64,000 nucleotides of DNA from Myxococcaceae bacterium (GTDB lineage: Bacteria > Myxococcota_A > Polyangia > Polyangiales > Ga0077539). Positions 32,837 through 43,198 of this stretch are shown in pieces. The notes under the pieces are model-generated. The model did no database searches. It was given only the letters and a program-made list of their open reading frames with translations, and was not told the origin of the DNA. The stretch covers positions 62,001 to 126,000 of the forward strand of contig SCUS01000053.1 in the NCBI GenBank assembly GCA_004297725.1, read 5' to 3'. The position numbers were made by a program, and so were the translations under genes. Each line of letters starts with the position of its first letter. Position 1 is the stretch's first letter.

Positions 32837-33465
32837 TGGAATCGCTGTGCAGGGCGGCCGCGGACGAAATAGAAGCGGAAGAATCCCTCGAACTCTCCGT
32901 AGCTGTCGGAGAGCACCCTCGGCTCACGGATGGCCGGTCCGATGGGGTCTCGCGAGGGGTTGGTGTCGCGCACCGGGCGCGGGTCGCGGAGCTCGACGGA
33001 GAACTGCGTGACCTCCGTCAGGCGGAGCGTCGCGTCGGCGTTGGGGTCGCCTCGGTAGATCGCGCTGAAGATCACGTACCCGCTCATCGCCTCGAGGGCC
33101 ACCGTCGGGGCGTAGCGCGCGATGTTGATGCGCCCGCACGAGGCGTTGGGGCGGAAGGTCGCCTGCACCGGCGCCACGCCCGCGGGCCCCACCGGGATGC
33201 GCTCGTTGAGGTGCGCCGCGACGTAGGAGGTGTCGTTGATGCGCCACGCGAACTCGTCGCTGAACTCCGCCGTCTCGCCCCCTCGGGCCACGCGGATGAC
33301 GAGGCTGCCGTCGTGGAAGTCGCCGCCGAAGAAGGTCGGCCTCAGGTCGAAGAGCTCGGTCGACACCTCGCACAGCTCGATGTGCAGCGGGCCGCGGACC
33401 TCCCCGACCCCCTCGCCCACGCTGCATCCCGCGAGCGCCACCAGCCCCAGTGCGTGCATCTTCAC
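32833..33465 (-). CDS. Predicted lipoprotein
   Basis: 210-residue exported protein with a short leader and lipobox LAGC (Cys14). The rest is beta-rich with no family I recognise. The GTG at 33465 has GGAGG at seven bases and overlaps the mnmA stop (GTGA); an ATG two codons later is the alternative. It is wedged between mnmA and the TrmA-family gene with overlaps on both sides, although its product should leave the cytoplasm. The link is probably one of transcription only. Confidence 0.7.
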   Translation of the reverse strand: MKMHALGLVALAGCSVGEGVGEVRGPLHIELCEVSTELFDLRPTFFGGDFHDGSLVIRVARGGETAEFSDEFAWRINDTSYVAAHLNERIPVGPAGVAPVQATFRPNASCGRINIARYAPTVALEAMSGYVIFSAIYRGDPNADATLRLTEVTQFSVELRDPRPVRDTNPSRDPIGPAIREPRVLSDSYGEFEGFFRFYFVRGRPAQRFQ

Positions 33466-34523
33466 GACGCGACCTCCGAGATCCATCCCCCGCCGACGAC
33501 CCGATCGCCCACGTAGAGAACCGCAGCCTGACCCGGCGCCACGCCCCGCTGCGGGGCCTCGAAGCGCAGCCGGGCCGTGGACCCGCCGTCGTGCTCCAGC
33601 GCCGCGTCGACCCCCTGGTGGCGGTACCGGATGCGCGCCCTCACCCGCTCGGGCCGCGCCTCGCAGAGCCAGCGGAAGCCCTCCAGCGTCGCTCCCCCGC
33701 CGCGCGTCTCGGCGTCGTCGCCCACGATCACCGCCGAGCGCTCGGGCACGATCTTCAGCACATATCGGGGCCTGCCGCCCGCGCCGAGACCCTTGCGCTG
33801 CCCCGGCGTGAAGGCGTGCACGCCGTCGTGCTGACCCACCACCTCCCCGCCCACGGTCTCGATGGTGCCGGGCCGGGCGTTCGATGCGCCGTGCCTCGCC
33901 ATGAAGGCCGGGTACGCCTCGCCTTCGAGGAAGCACAGGTCCACCGAGTCGGGCTTGTCGGCGTTGGCGAGCCCCGCCTCCGCCGCGAGGGCGCGCACCT
34001 CGGGCTTCGACATCCCGCCGAGCGGGAGGTGCAGCCGACGAAGGGCCTCCATCGGGGCGGCCCAGAGGAAGTACGACTGGTCCTTCGAGGAGTCGGCGCC
34101 GGCGCGCAGGTCGACGCCCTCCCCGTCGGTCGAGAGCCTCGCGTAGTGCCCCGTCGCCACCGCCTCGGCGCCCAGCTTCGATGCGATCTCCCAGAGCGGA
34201 CCGAGCTTCACCGACTCGTTGCAGCGCACGCACGGGCTCGGCGTGCGGCCCGCGGCGTAGTCCTCCACGAAGCGGTCGACCACCTTCTCGCGGAAGAGCG
34301 AGCGGCGGTCGAAGGTGTAGTGCGCGATGCCCAGGGCCTCGCAGACGCGGGCGGCGTCGTACTGGTCCTCCGGGGCGCAGCAGCGGCCCTGGTGCCCCTC
34401 GCGGACGTAGTCCCACAGGTGCAGCGTGACCCCGATGACCTCCCAGCCCTCACGGTGGAGCATCGCCGCCGCCGCGGACGAGTCCACCCCGCCGCTCATT
34501 CCCACCACGATGCGCCGCGCCAT
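33462..34523 (-). CDS. mnmA: tRNA-uridine 2-sulfurtransferase MnmA
   Basis: 353-residue PP-loop enzyme that thiolates U34 of tRNA-Lys, -Glu and -Gln. The PP-loop SGGVDS is at 10-15. The two catalytic cysteines are in SPCVRCNE and DSVDLCFLEGEAY, and the C-terminal beta-barrel ends in AVLYVGDRVVGGGWI. The start at 34523 (MARRIVVGMSGG) matches the family and shares one base with the upstream stop (TGATG); an in-frame ATG 48 bases up is rejected. Length is normal. Confidence 0.96.
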   Translation of the reverse strand: MARRIVVGMSGGVDSSAAAAMLHREGWEVIGVTLHLWDYVREGHQGRCCAPEDQYDAARVCEALGIAHYTFDRRSLFREKVVDRFVEDYAAGRTPSPCVRCNESVKLGPLWEIASKLGAEAVATGHYARLSTDGEGVDLRAGADSSKDQSYFLWAAPMEALRRLHLPLGGMSKPEVRALAAEAGLANADKPDSVDLCFLEGEAYPAFMARHGASNARPGTIETVGGEVVGQHDGVHAFTPGQRKGLGAGGRPRYVLKIVPERSAVIVGDDAETRGGGATLEGFRWLCEARPERVRARIRYRHQGVDAALEHDGGSTARLRFEAPQRGVAPGQAAVLYVGDRVVGGGWISEVAS

Positions 34524-34735
34524 CAGAAGCCCATGAACCGCCGGGCCGCCTGCTCGACCAGCGACGACCACTGCCCGATGGTGAGCACCGTGAGCGCGAT
34601 GACCAGCACCATCATGGCGTCGATGAAGTACGACATCGACGGCGTGACGCCGCCCAGCTCTTCGGGAGCCTGACCGGGGGAGCGGTAGGGGCCCCCGAGG
34701 TGACTCTCGCCGTGTCGCTGGCCTCGATGGAACAT
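34523..34735 (-). CDS. Small single-pass membrane protein
   Basis: About 70 residues with one strong transmembrane segment near the C-terminus (MVLVIALTVLTIGQWSSL, about 41-58) after a polar, Gly- and His-rich N-terminus. The start is uncertain: the ATG at 34735 has GGGG ahead, while the open frame continues up to 34804 into the end of the epimerase gene. No family recognised. Translationally coupled to mnmA by a TGATG overlap. Confidence 0.5.
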   Translation of the reverse strand: MFHRGQRHGESHLGGPYRSPGQAPEELGGVTPSMSYFIDAMMVLVIALTVLTIGQWSSLVEQAARRFMGF

Positions 34736-34785
34736 CTGCCCCACATCATGCCGCACGTGGGCGCCCGGAGCGAGCGCGGTCTCGC

Positions 34786-35718
<933 letters not shown>

Positions 35719-35808
35719 GCCGCGCATTCCCACACCCTCGAACGCCCCGGTCAAGGATCATTCCAGGCGCCCGACTCTCCCGCCTCGGCGAACGGTAGAG
35801 TGCGGTCG

Positions 35809-36597
35809 ATGAGCGGCTCCACCCTGGTGATCGGCGCGGGCACCAACCTCGGCGGCCGACGCTCGATCCTCCGCGCGGCCCGCGACCTCGTGGCCCATCG
35901 CTTCGGGGTCGCCGACCTGCGCGTCGCGCCGGTCTGGGAGACCGCCCCGATGGGTCCTCCGCAGCCCGACTACCTCAACACCGCCTTCGCGCTCGACTTC
36001 GACGGCAGCCTCGCCGCGGCGCTCGATCTCTGCCTCGACATCGAGCGCGCCCTCGGCCGCGAGCGCCGTGAGCGCTGGGGGGCGCGCACCCTCGACCTCG
36101 ACCTGCTCTGGCACGCGTCCCTGTCCTGCGACGGGGCCGGGCTCACGGTGCCCCACCAGGGGCTGCGAGAGCGCACCTTCGCGCTCGATCCGCTGCTCGC
36201 GCTCGTGCCCGACGCGGTCGACCCGAGGGACGGCACCTCGCTCGCGGCGGTGCGAAGCGCCCTGCCCGTGGCCGGTCCACCGACCCTGCTCGGGGAGGGC
36301 TTCGAGGCGCTCCCCGGCGATCGTGCCGACGCGCTCGCCGCCGCGGCGGAGCAGGTCGGCGCGGTGAACGAAGGCTCGCGGACCGCGGCGCCGTCGACGT
36401 CGGTGAAGCTCGAGCTCTCCTGGGCCGACGGGCTCCGCGACGACGAGAGGCTGCGCGCCTGGGTGGCGTCGGTGACCGAGGCCCTCGACGCCCGGCGCCT
36501 CGTGCTGCGCCGCGCCGCGGTGATCGAGGACTCCGAGCGCCTCACCCGCGCGCTGCTCTTCGGCGAGGCGCGGAGCCCCGTCACGCGTCGACGTTGA
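35809..36597 (+). CDS. folK: HPPK (folK) with a ~100-residue C-terminal extension
   Basis: 262 residues. Residues 1 to about 160 are 6-hydroxymethyl-dihydropterin pyrophosphokinase, with GAGTNLGGR, ETAPMGPPQPDYLNTAF and RWGARTLDLDLLWH. It activates the pterin for FolP. The rest (about 165-262) is a separate alpha/beta-looking segment ending LLFGEARSPVTRRR that ordinary HPPK (about 160 residues) lacks and I do not recognise. It lies 34 bases before cysK on the same strand. No folB or pabB is nearby. Confidence 0.9.
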   Translation: MSGSTLVIGAGTNLGGRRSILRAARDLVAHRFGVADLRVAPVWETAPMGPPQPDYLNTAFALDFDGSLAAALDLCLDIERALGRERRERWGARTLDLDLLWHASLSCDGAGLTVPHQGLRERTFALDPLLALVPDAVDPRDGTSLAAVRSALPVAGPPTLLGEGFEALPGDRADALAAAAEQVGAVNEGSRTAAPSTSVKLELSWADGLRDDERLRAWVASVTEALDARRLVLRRAAVIEDSERLTRALLFGEARSPVTRRR

Positions 36598-36631
36598 CAA
36601 CACCCCGCCCTCTGCAGAACACACCGTCTCC

Positions 36632-37567
36632 GTGGCAATCGTCGAATCGCTGATGGACCTCGTGGGCGCGACCAGCGCCCTTCGGCTGCGGAAGATCCCT
36701 GCGCCCGGCGGCGCCGAGGTCTGGGTGAAGCTCGAACAGCAGAACCCCGGCGGCTCGGTGAAGGACCGCATCGCCGTCGCCATGCTCGACGACGCCCTCG
36801 CCCGCGGGGCGATCGCTCGCGGCGGCACCGTGGTCGAGCCGACCAGCGGCAACACGGGCATCGGCCTCGCGCTCGCCTGCAAGGCCCGCGGGCTGCGGCT
36901 CGTGATCACCATGCCCGAGAGCATGTCGCTCGAGCGCCGCGCGCTCCTCAAGGCCTACGGCGCCGAGGTGGTGCTCACGCCCGAAGCCCAGCAGCTCGAC
37001 GGCGCCATCGCTCGCGCCCGGGACATCGTGGCCAGCACCCCCGGGGCCTTCATGCCCGAGCAGTTCGACAACCCCGCCAACCCCGCGGTGCACGAGGCGA
37101 CCACCGGCGAGGAGATCGCCGCCGCCTTTCCCCGCGTCGACGCCTTCGTCGCGGCCGTGGGCACCGGTGGCACCATCACCGGCGTCGGTCGCGCCCTGCG
37201 GAAGAGAGGATCGCCCGTGAAGGTGGTCGCGGTGGAGCCCGAGGCCTGCGCCACCATCTCGCGCGGAGAGCGGGGGCCGACGAAGATCCAGGGCATCGCG
37301 GCGGGCTTCGTTCCGAGCAACTACGACCCCGGCGTGGTCGACGCGGTGGAGACGGTCTCCGACGAGGACGCCTGGCGGATGAAGCAGCGCCTCGCCCGCG
37401 AGGAGGGCCTGCTGGTGGGCATCTCCTCGGGGGCCAACGTCTTCGCGGCGTGCAGGCTGGCCGAGACGCTGCCCCCGGAGGCCGTGGTGGTCACGGTGCT
37501 CTGCGACACCGGCGAGCGGTACTTCTCGCTCGACACCTACTTCGCCCAGGACGCCTCCGTAGGATGA
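36632..37567 (+). CDS. cysK: Cysteine synthase (CysK-type)
   Basis: 311-residue fold-type II PLP enzyme making cysteine from an activated serine and sulfide. The PLP lysine is Lys44 (NPGGSVKDR); the substrate loop is EPTSGNTGIG and the phosphate-binding loop is GTGGTITG. The N-terminal IGNTPL motif of the family reads VGATSAL, a small departure. The start is GTG. Its stop overlaps the start of the E1-like gene (ATGA), making it the first member of a coupled cysteine-biosynthesis cluster that also contains a second synthase (38870). Confidence 0.93.
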   Translation: MAIVESLMDLVGATSALRLRKIPAPGGAEVWVKLEQQNPGGSVKDRIAVAMLDDALARGAIARGGTVVEPTSGNTGIGLALACKARGLRLVITMPESMSLERRALLKAYGAEVVLTPEAQQLDGAIARARDIVASTPGAFMPEQFDNPANPAVHEATTGEEIAAAFPRVDAFVAAVGTGGTITGVGRALRKRGSPVKVVAVEPEACATISRGERGPTKIQGIAAGFVPSNYDPGVVDAVETVSDEDAWRMKQRLAREEGLLVGISSGANVFAACRLAETLPPEAVVVTVLCDTGERYFSLDTYFAQDASVG

Positions 37568-38223
37568 GCCCGATCGTGGCCGTGGTCGGCGTCGGGGGCC
37601 TCGGGTGCCCGGCGGCCCTCGCGCTCGCCGAGGCGGGCGTGGCGCTCAGGCTCATCGACGAGGACTCCGTCGAGCGATCCAACCTGCATCGGCAGGTGCT
37701 CTTCACGGACGCGGACGTCGGGCGGCGGAAGGTGGAGGCCGCCCGGGATGCCCTGGCGAGGATCGCTCCCGGGGCGCGGGTGGAGGCGAGAGCGGAGCAC
37801 CTGGTGCCGGAGAGCGCGGAGGAGCTGCTGCGCGGGGTGTCGGCGATCGTCGAGGGGAGCGACAACCTGCCGACGAAGTTCCTGACGGCGGACGCGGCGG
37901 CGGGGCTGCGGGTGCCGGTGGTCCACGGGGCGTGCGTCGCGTGGCACGGCACGGTGCTGCCGGTGTCCTGGGGCGACGGCGCCTGCTACCGCTGCGTCTT
38001 CGAGGAGCTGCCCGACGAGGAGATGACCAACTGCGCCATCGCCGGGGTGTACGGCCCCGTCACCTCGGTCATCGGCGCGCTGATGGCCGCCGACGCGCTG
38101 CGGCTGCTCCGAGGCGACCGCTCCACGGCGGGCAACCTTGCGCGCTACGACGGCTGGCGCCAGACGTTCCGGAGCACGCGCTTCCCCCGCCGGAGCGCCT
38201 GTCCGCTGTGCGGCGACCGCTGA
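37564..38223 (+). CDS. ThiF/MoeB-like E1 enzyme lacking the N-terminal segment
   Basis: 219-residue adenylyltransferase that should activate the C-terminus of the ThiS-like carrier encoded next. It has the nucleotide loop GVGGLG (9-14), Asp32, the EGSDN motif (97-101), a cysteine at the usual active-site place (Cys157, NCAIAGVYG) and a zinc site (Cys141, Cys144, Cys213, Cys216). MoeB, ThiF and MoeZ carry about 30 residues before the GxGGLG strand, including a conserved YxRQ...GxxGQxxL segment with an Arg that reaches the partner subunit's ATP. Here the chain starts directly at that strand. A similar segment is found in the separate gene at 38565. Confidence 0.9.
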   Translation: MSPIVAVVGVGGLGCPAALALAEAGVALRLIDEDSVERSNLHRQVLFTDADVGRRKVEAARDALARIAPGARVEARAEHLVPESAEELLRGVSAIVEGSDNLPTKFLTADAAAGLRVPVVHGACVAWHGTVLPVSWGDGACYRCVFEELPDEEMTNCAIAGVYGPVTSVIGALMAADALRLLRGDRSTAGNLARYDGWRQTFRSTRFPRRSACPLCGDR

Positions 38224-38267
38224 GAGTTCCACTGGACCTACCGGTGTTTTCAGTTTATTGAACGCGC

Positions 38268-38280
38268 GGGCGACGCGCCC
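38268..38280. other. Short hairpin before the carrier-protein gene
   Basis: GGGCG-ACG-CGCCC is a 5-bp perfect hairpin ending 5 bases before the strong AAGGAGG Shine-Dalgarno of the ThiS/CysO-like gene. It follows a stretch unusually rich in A and T for this genome (38245-38261). It might mark an internal promoter or a translation-control element, but no consensus promoter is evident. Confidence 0.25.
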
Positions 38281-38295
38281 TCAAGGAGGCTCTCG

Positions 38296-38568
38296 ATGGC
38301 GATCACGGTGCGGGTTCCGACGCAGCTTCGGACCCTGACGGCGGGCAAGGAAGAGGTCAGTGGTACGGGCGCTACGGTGGGTGAGCTCATCGACCACCTG
38401 GAGGGCGCGCACCCCGGCATCAAGGACCGGCTGCTCGACGCCAAGGGCATCCGCCGCTTCGTGAACCTCTATCTCAATGAAGACGACGTTCGCTTTCTTG
38501 ACGGGCTCAACACCCCCGTGAAGGACACCGACACGCTGACCATCGTCCCGGCGATCGCGGGCGGATGA
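38296..38568 (+). CDS. cysO: ThiS/MoaD-family sulfur carrier (CysO-like)
   Basis: 90-residue ubiquitin-fold carrier with the mature Gly-Gly end (AIAGG) needed for adenylation and thiocarboxylation. The segment ATVGELIDHLEGAHPGIKDRL is typical of MoaD-like CysO proteins. In Mycobacterium tuberculosis CysO thiocarboxylate donates sulfur to CysM, and the JAMM protease Mec releases cysteine. All those partners are encoded here. It has an excellent Shine-Dalgarno (AAGGAGG, six-base spacing), and its stop overlaps the next start (ATGA). A role in molybdopterin or thiamin synthesis is less likely from this context. Confidence 0.9.
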   Translation: MAITVRVPTQLRTLTAGKEEVSGTGATVGELIDHLEGAHPGIKDRLLDAKGIRRFVNLYLNEDDVRFLDGLNTPVKDTDTLTIVPAIAGG

Positions 38569-38869
38569 GCGACGCGCCCGTCGACTACGCGCGCTTCGGC
38601 CGGCAGATCGCGCTGCCCGAGCTCGGCCCCGACGGGCAGCGACGGCTCGGCGCGACCGCGGTGCGCTTCGTCCCGGGCAGCGCGCTGCTGGCCGAGACGC
38701 ACCGACGCGCGGGCGGACGGGTCTCGGACGACGCGGCGATCGCGGTGACGGTGCCGGACGCGTCGAGCCGGGCGGTGGCGGCGTGGGCGAGCATCGAGGC
38801 GGCGCGGCGCGTCCTGGGCGAAGGGCCGAGGGCGATGCCGGAGGGACTCCTGGCGCGGTTGAGCGGCTG

Positions 38870-38870
<1 letters not shown>
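38565..38870 (+). CDS. Small protein resembling the E1 (MoeB/ThiF) N-terminus
   Basis: 101 residues. Positions 8-33 (YARFGRQIALPELGPDGQ, then RRLGATAV) match the N-terminal segment of MoeB/MoeZ-type E1 enzymes (pattern YxRQxxLPExGxxGQxxL). The following residues do not form a usable GxGGxG loop. The E1-like enzyme two genes upstream lacks just this segment. Arg13 would correspond to the N-terminal Arg that contacts ATP in the partner subunit of MoeB (family knowledge). It is coupled on both sides, ATGA with the carrier and TGATG with cysM. It may complete the E1 in trans, or be a decaying E1 copy. Confidence 0.75.
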
Positions 38871-39808
<938 letters not shown>

Positions 39809-39824
39809 GAGGGATATACCCGCG

Positions 39825-40334
39825 ATGCGCACTCGTCGATGGCTCTTGGGCGACCTGGTGATTCCGCAAGACATCCTCGATGACGTCGACGCGCACGCGC
39901 GCGAGGCGTACCCCGGCGAGTCGTGCGGGCTGCTCTCCGGCCCGGCGGGCGACCCGCGGGCGATCACCTCCGGGCGGCGCGTCGCCAACCTGGCCGACCG
40001 CTATCACAAGCTCGACCCGGAGACCTATCCGCGCACCTCCAAGGACGCCTACATCATCGATGGGATGCTGATGCAGCGCGCCCTCGAAGACGGCGACGCG
40101 GGCGGCGTCCCGGTGAAGGTGATCTATCACTCACACTGCGACTGCGGCGCGTACTTCTCCAAGGAGGATCAGCTCGTGGCGGCCCCGGACGGCACCCCGG
40201 TGCTGCCGGTGGTCTACCTCGTCACCAGCGTGCGCGCGGGCGGCGTGGTCGACGACCACAAGCTCTTCGTCTTCAAGGACGGCGAGTGGGTCGAAGGCCC
40301 CTTCCTCGTCGCCGATCGACCCTCGATGATGTGA
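39825..40334 (+). CDS. mec: JAMM metallopeptidase (Mec-like)
   Basis: 169-residue JAB1/MPN+ protease. All JAMM zinc and catalytic residues are present: Glu32 (GESCGLL), then HSHxxxxxxxSxxD as His102, His104, Ser112 and Asp115. In mycobacteria the equivalent Mec cleaves newly formed cysteine from the C-terminus of CysO, regenerating the Gly-Gly end. Last gene of the cluster, 16 bases after cysM and convergent with an ABC ATPase 10 bases away. The C-terminal part (about 120-169) is longer than the minimal domain and probably completes the fold. Confidence 0.92.
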   Translation: MRTRRWLLGDLVIPQDILDDVDAHAREAYPGESCGLLSGPAGDPRAITSGRRVANLADRYHKLDPETYPRTSKDAYIIDGMLMQRALEDGDAGGVPVKVIYHSHCDCGAYFSKEDQLVAAPDGTPVLPVVYLVTSVRAGGVVDDHKLFVFKDGEWVEGPFLVADRPSMM

Positions 40335-40344
40335 CCGGCGCCTG

Positions 40345-41085
40345 CTACTTGCGGTCGAGGCCCAGGAAGGCCCTCGTGCGCTCGTGCTTCGGGTCGTCGA
40401 TCACCGACCTCGACGGGCCCTCCTCGATGATCTGTCCCCCGTGGAGCACCAGCGTCCGGTGGCTCACCTCCCGGGCGAAGCGCATCTCGTGGGTCACGAT
40501 CAGCATGGTGAGCCCGTCGGCGGCCAGGGCGCTCAGCACGTCGAGCACCTCGCCCACCCGCTCGGGGTCGAGGGCGCTGGTGGGCTCGTCCAGCAGCAGG
40601 ACCTCCGGGTCCATCGCCAGGGCCCGGGCGATGGCGACGCGCTGCTGCTCGCCGCCGGACATCTCGTGGGGGTAGGCGCCCTCGCGGTGCGAGAGGCCCA
40701 CCCGCGCGAGGAGCTCACGGCCGCGCTCGGTGGCCTGCGCCAGCGGAGCGCCCTTCACGTGCACCGGCGCCTCGATGACGTTGCCGAGGGCGGTGCGGTG
40801 GGCGAAGAGGTTCCATTGCTGGAAGACCATGCCGACGCGCTGGCGCACCCGGTGGAGCGCCGCGCGGTTGACCTTCGCGCCGCCGGGGAGGAGCGTCTCG
40901 CCGCCCACCACGACCCGGCCGGAGTCGAAGGACTCCAGGCCGTTGAGGCAGCGCAGCAGGGTGCTCTTGCCCCCGCCCGAGGGGCCCACCAGCGCGACCA
41001 CCTGGCCCTTCTCGAAGGTCGCCGTGATGCCCCCGAGGATGGTCCGCTCTCCGTAGACCTTGCGTAGCTCGTGGACCTCGATCAT
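40345..41085 (-). CDS. Polar amino-acid ABC transporter ATPase (GlnQ-like)
   Basis: 246-residue ATP-binding subunit with Walker A GPSGGGKST (34-42), the Q-loop VFQQWNLFAH, the signature MSGGEQQRVAIARALA, Walker B VLLLDEPTSALD and the switch His in IVTHEM. The VFQQxNLF form is typical of the polar amino-acid (PAAT) family. The ATG overlaps the stop of the fused binding-protein/permease gene (ATGA), so the two genes make a complete two-polypeptide importer. Confidence 0.94.
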   Translation of the reverse strand: MIEVHELRKVYGERTILGGITATFEKGQVVALVGPSGGGKSTLLRCLNGLESFDSGRVVVGGETLLPGGAKVNRAALHRVRQRVGMVFQQWNLFAHRTALGNVIEAPVHVKGAPLAQATERGRELLARVGLSHREGAYPHEMSGGEQQRVAIARALAMDPEVLLLDEPTSALDPERVGEVLDVLSALAADGLTMLIVTHEMRFAREVSHRTLVLHGGQIIEEGPSRSVIDDPKHERTRAFLGLDRK

Positions 41086-42554
41086 GAGCGCGCCAGCCTC
41101 GCTTCGAGCCGCTGCGCCCAGAGCGACAGCGGGTAGCTCATCAGGAAATACATCAGCGCGCAGAGGGCGCCCGGGAGGGCCCAGCCCCGGATGTCGACCG
41201 CGGTGATGGTCATCTGCTTGGTGAGCTCGACCACGGTGATCACCGACACCAGCGAGCTGTCCTTCAAGAGCGCGATGAAGTCGTTGGTTACCGAAGGGAG
41301 CGCCAGGCGGAAGGCCTGCGGCAGCACCACCCGGCGCAGCGCCAGCGGGAGCGACATGCCCAGCGAGAGGGCCGCCTCCATCTGCCCCCGAGGAACCGCC
41401 TGGATGCCCGCGCGGTACACCTCGGCCTCGTAGGCGGCGTAGTTCATCCCGAGGCCGAGGACCGCCGCGGGGAGCGCGTCGAGCTTCACGATGGGCGCGA
41501 GCCCGTAATAGAGCACGTAGAGCTGCAGCAGCACCGGCGTGCCGCGGTAGAGCTCGACGTAGGCGCCCGCGAGCCGCGAGAGCGCCTTCGGACCGTAGAG
41601 CCGCGTGACCGCCAGCCCGATGCCCAGCGGGATCGCGAGGCACATGGACAGCGCCGAGAGCAGCAGGGTGACGAGCGCGCCCTTCGCGAAGAGCACCACG
41701 TGGGACCAGCCGAAGCGCTGCCCCGCGGCGGCGGTGCCCAGCATCCGCCGCTGGTCGTCGTCGGTCCAGGCGAGCAGCCGGCGCTCGCGGTCGCTCCAGA
41801 TGTTGGAGCCGCGGAGGATGCGCTCCAGCTCTCCGCTCGCGGTGATGCGGGCGAGGGCCCGGTCGAGGGCCTGCTGGAGGTCGGCCTCTGCCGGTCGCAC
41901 GGCGATGGCGTAGTAGCCGTCGGTGAGGTCGCCCACGACGCGCAGCTCGGGCTTGGGCTCGCCGTAGCGGGTCGCGATGATGTCGTCGAGGAGCACCGCG
42001 TCGGTGCGGCCCTGCACCAGGTCGATGTAGGGCTCCTCGACCCCTTCGTAGGGGACGACCTCCGCCACCCCTCGCAGCAGCTCGTAGGAGTAGCTGTTGG
42101 CCAGCGTGCCCACCCTCCGCCCGCGCAGCGAGGCGAGCGTGGCCAGGATGCGGGCGTCGTCGCGCCGGGCCATGAGCCGCGCGCCGAAGATGTAGTACGG
42201 CCGGGTGAAGCGAACCCGACCCACGCGCTGGGCGGTGACCTCGACGCCGTTCAGGGCCACGTCGAAGGTGCCTCGCTCCAGCGACGGAATCAGGGCGCTC
42301 CAGTCGTTCTGGACGAACTGCGCGCGCACCCCGAGCTCACGGGCGAGCGCGCTGGCGAGCTCGACCTCGAAGCCCGTGAGGCGCCCTCCGTGCTCGCTGT
42401 CTTCGTAGACGTAGGGCTCGCCGCCCTGGATGTCGCCGCCCCAGCGCAGGACCCCGGCGGCCCTCACCCTCGCGAGGGCGCTCGTCGGCGCGGCGCGGCC
42501 GTGACAGGAGAGCACCGCCATCGCCAGCAACACCACCCACCAGAGTCGGCTCAC
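41082..42554 (-). CDS. Fused substrate-binding protein and permease, amino-acid ABC importer
   Basis: 490 residues. A lipoprotein-like leader ends LSC (Cys17). A periplasmic type II binding domain follows (about 25-260: GFEVELASALARELG, GTFDVALNGVEVTAQR). Then comes a PAAT-type permease (about 282-490) with ELYRGTPVLLQL and the EAA loop MEAALSLGMSLPLALRRVVLPQAF that docks the ATPase. Binding protein and permease are separate genes in most systems. I chose the GTG at 42554 because it starts the signal sequence; the frame is open 162 bases further. The ligand is probably a polar amino acid. The 230 bases upstream hold no gene. Confidence 0.9.
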   Translation of the reverse strand: MSRLWWVVLLAMAVLSCHGRAAPTSALARVRAAGVLRWGGDIQGGEPYVYEDSEHGGRLTGFEVELASALARELGVRAQFVQNDWSALIPSLERGTFDVALNGVEVTAQRVGRVRFTRPYYIFGARLMARRDDARILATLASLRGRRVGTLANSYSYELLRGVAEVVPYEGVEEPYIDLVQGRTDAVLLDDIIATRYGEPKPELRVVGDLTDGYYAIAVRPAEADLQQALDRALARITASGELERILRGSNIWSDRERRLLAWTDDDQRRMLGTAAAGQRFGWSHVVLFAKGALVTLLLSALSMCLAIPLGIGLAVTRLYGPKALSRLAGAYVELYRGTPVLLQLYVLYYGLAPIVKLDALPAAVLGLGMNYAAYEAEVYRAGIQAVPRGQMEAALSLGMSLPLALRRVVLPQAFRLALPSVTNDFIALLKDSSLVSVITVVELTKQMTITAVDIRGWALPGALCALMYFLMSYPLSLWAQRLEARLARS

Positions 42555-42784
42555 GGGGCTGAACGCTACCACCGTCGATTTCGCCGCCGTCCTGCGATTC
42601 GACCGCCGGGAGAGAGCCCGCGGGAGCACCACACGCAGAGCCGACGCACCTGTGTCGCGATGGCGCGACGAGCGGGGCCGCCGGCCGCTCGGATGGCCGC
42701 CTCGCGAGGCATGCACGCGGCTTGCTACGAGGGGCGGCGGGGTGCGCGTTGGTGCGCGCCCGTATCACCGCAGGAGCGTGCAAC

Positions 42785-43198
42785 ATGCCGAGGGCAGCAG
42801 AACGCTACGAGAACGAGGATACGTCGGAGGACATCGGCGCCGTGGCCCCCGGGGGGCACGGCGGGTCGTCCGTGAAGCAGGGACTCGCGGGCCAGTCGAT
42901 GCGCGCCGCGGAGCGTGGGAGGGACGAGTTTCAGGGCAACGGGGCCTCGGCGGAGCTCGATCCGGGGCGCACCCAGGAGGGCGGACGCCACTACGGTCGG
43001 CCGGCCATCCATGAGCCCGGACCTGACGGTGGCCCTCCCGGGGCTGCGCCCGACGGCGATTTCATCATCCCCGTAGACTCTGTCGAAAACGTCCTCGAGG
43101 AGGAGGCGCCCGACGGCGCTCCGCCGCCGACCCGTACGCTGGGACAGCATCTCCGGCCCTCCGCGGGCCTTCCCAGCCGCGCCCGGCCGACGCGCTAG
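42785..43198 (+). CDS. Hypothetical hydrophilic, probably disordered protein
   Basis: 137 residues, rich in Gly, Pro, Glu, Asp and Arg, without hydrophobic segments or Cys beyond chance. No family recognised. The ATG at 42785 has AGGAG eight bases ahead, and codon use matches the neighbours, which supports it as real. It is divergent from the ABC importer across a 230-base intergenic stretch. Its end overlaps the asparaginase gene by 4 bases, tail to tail. Confidence 0.6.
   Translation: MPRAAERYENEDTSEDIGAVAPGGHGGSSVKQGLAGQSMRAAERGRDEFQGNGASAELDPGRTQEGGRHYGRPAIHEPGPDGGPPGAAPDGDFIIPVDSVENVLEEEAPDGAPPPTRTLGQHLRPSAGLPSRARPTR

Noticed and set aside
42555..42784. Possible riboswitch or small RNA in the longest intergenic interval (230 bases)
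   Set aside because: No conserved riboswitch core, clear hairpin series or promoter could be recognised by eye; it probably just holds two divergent promoters.
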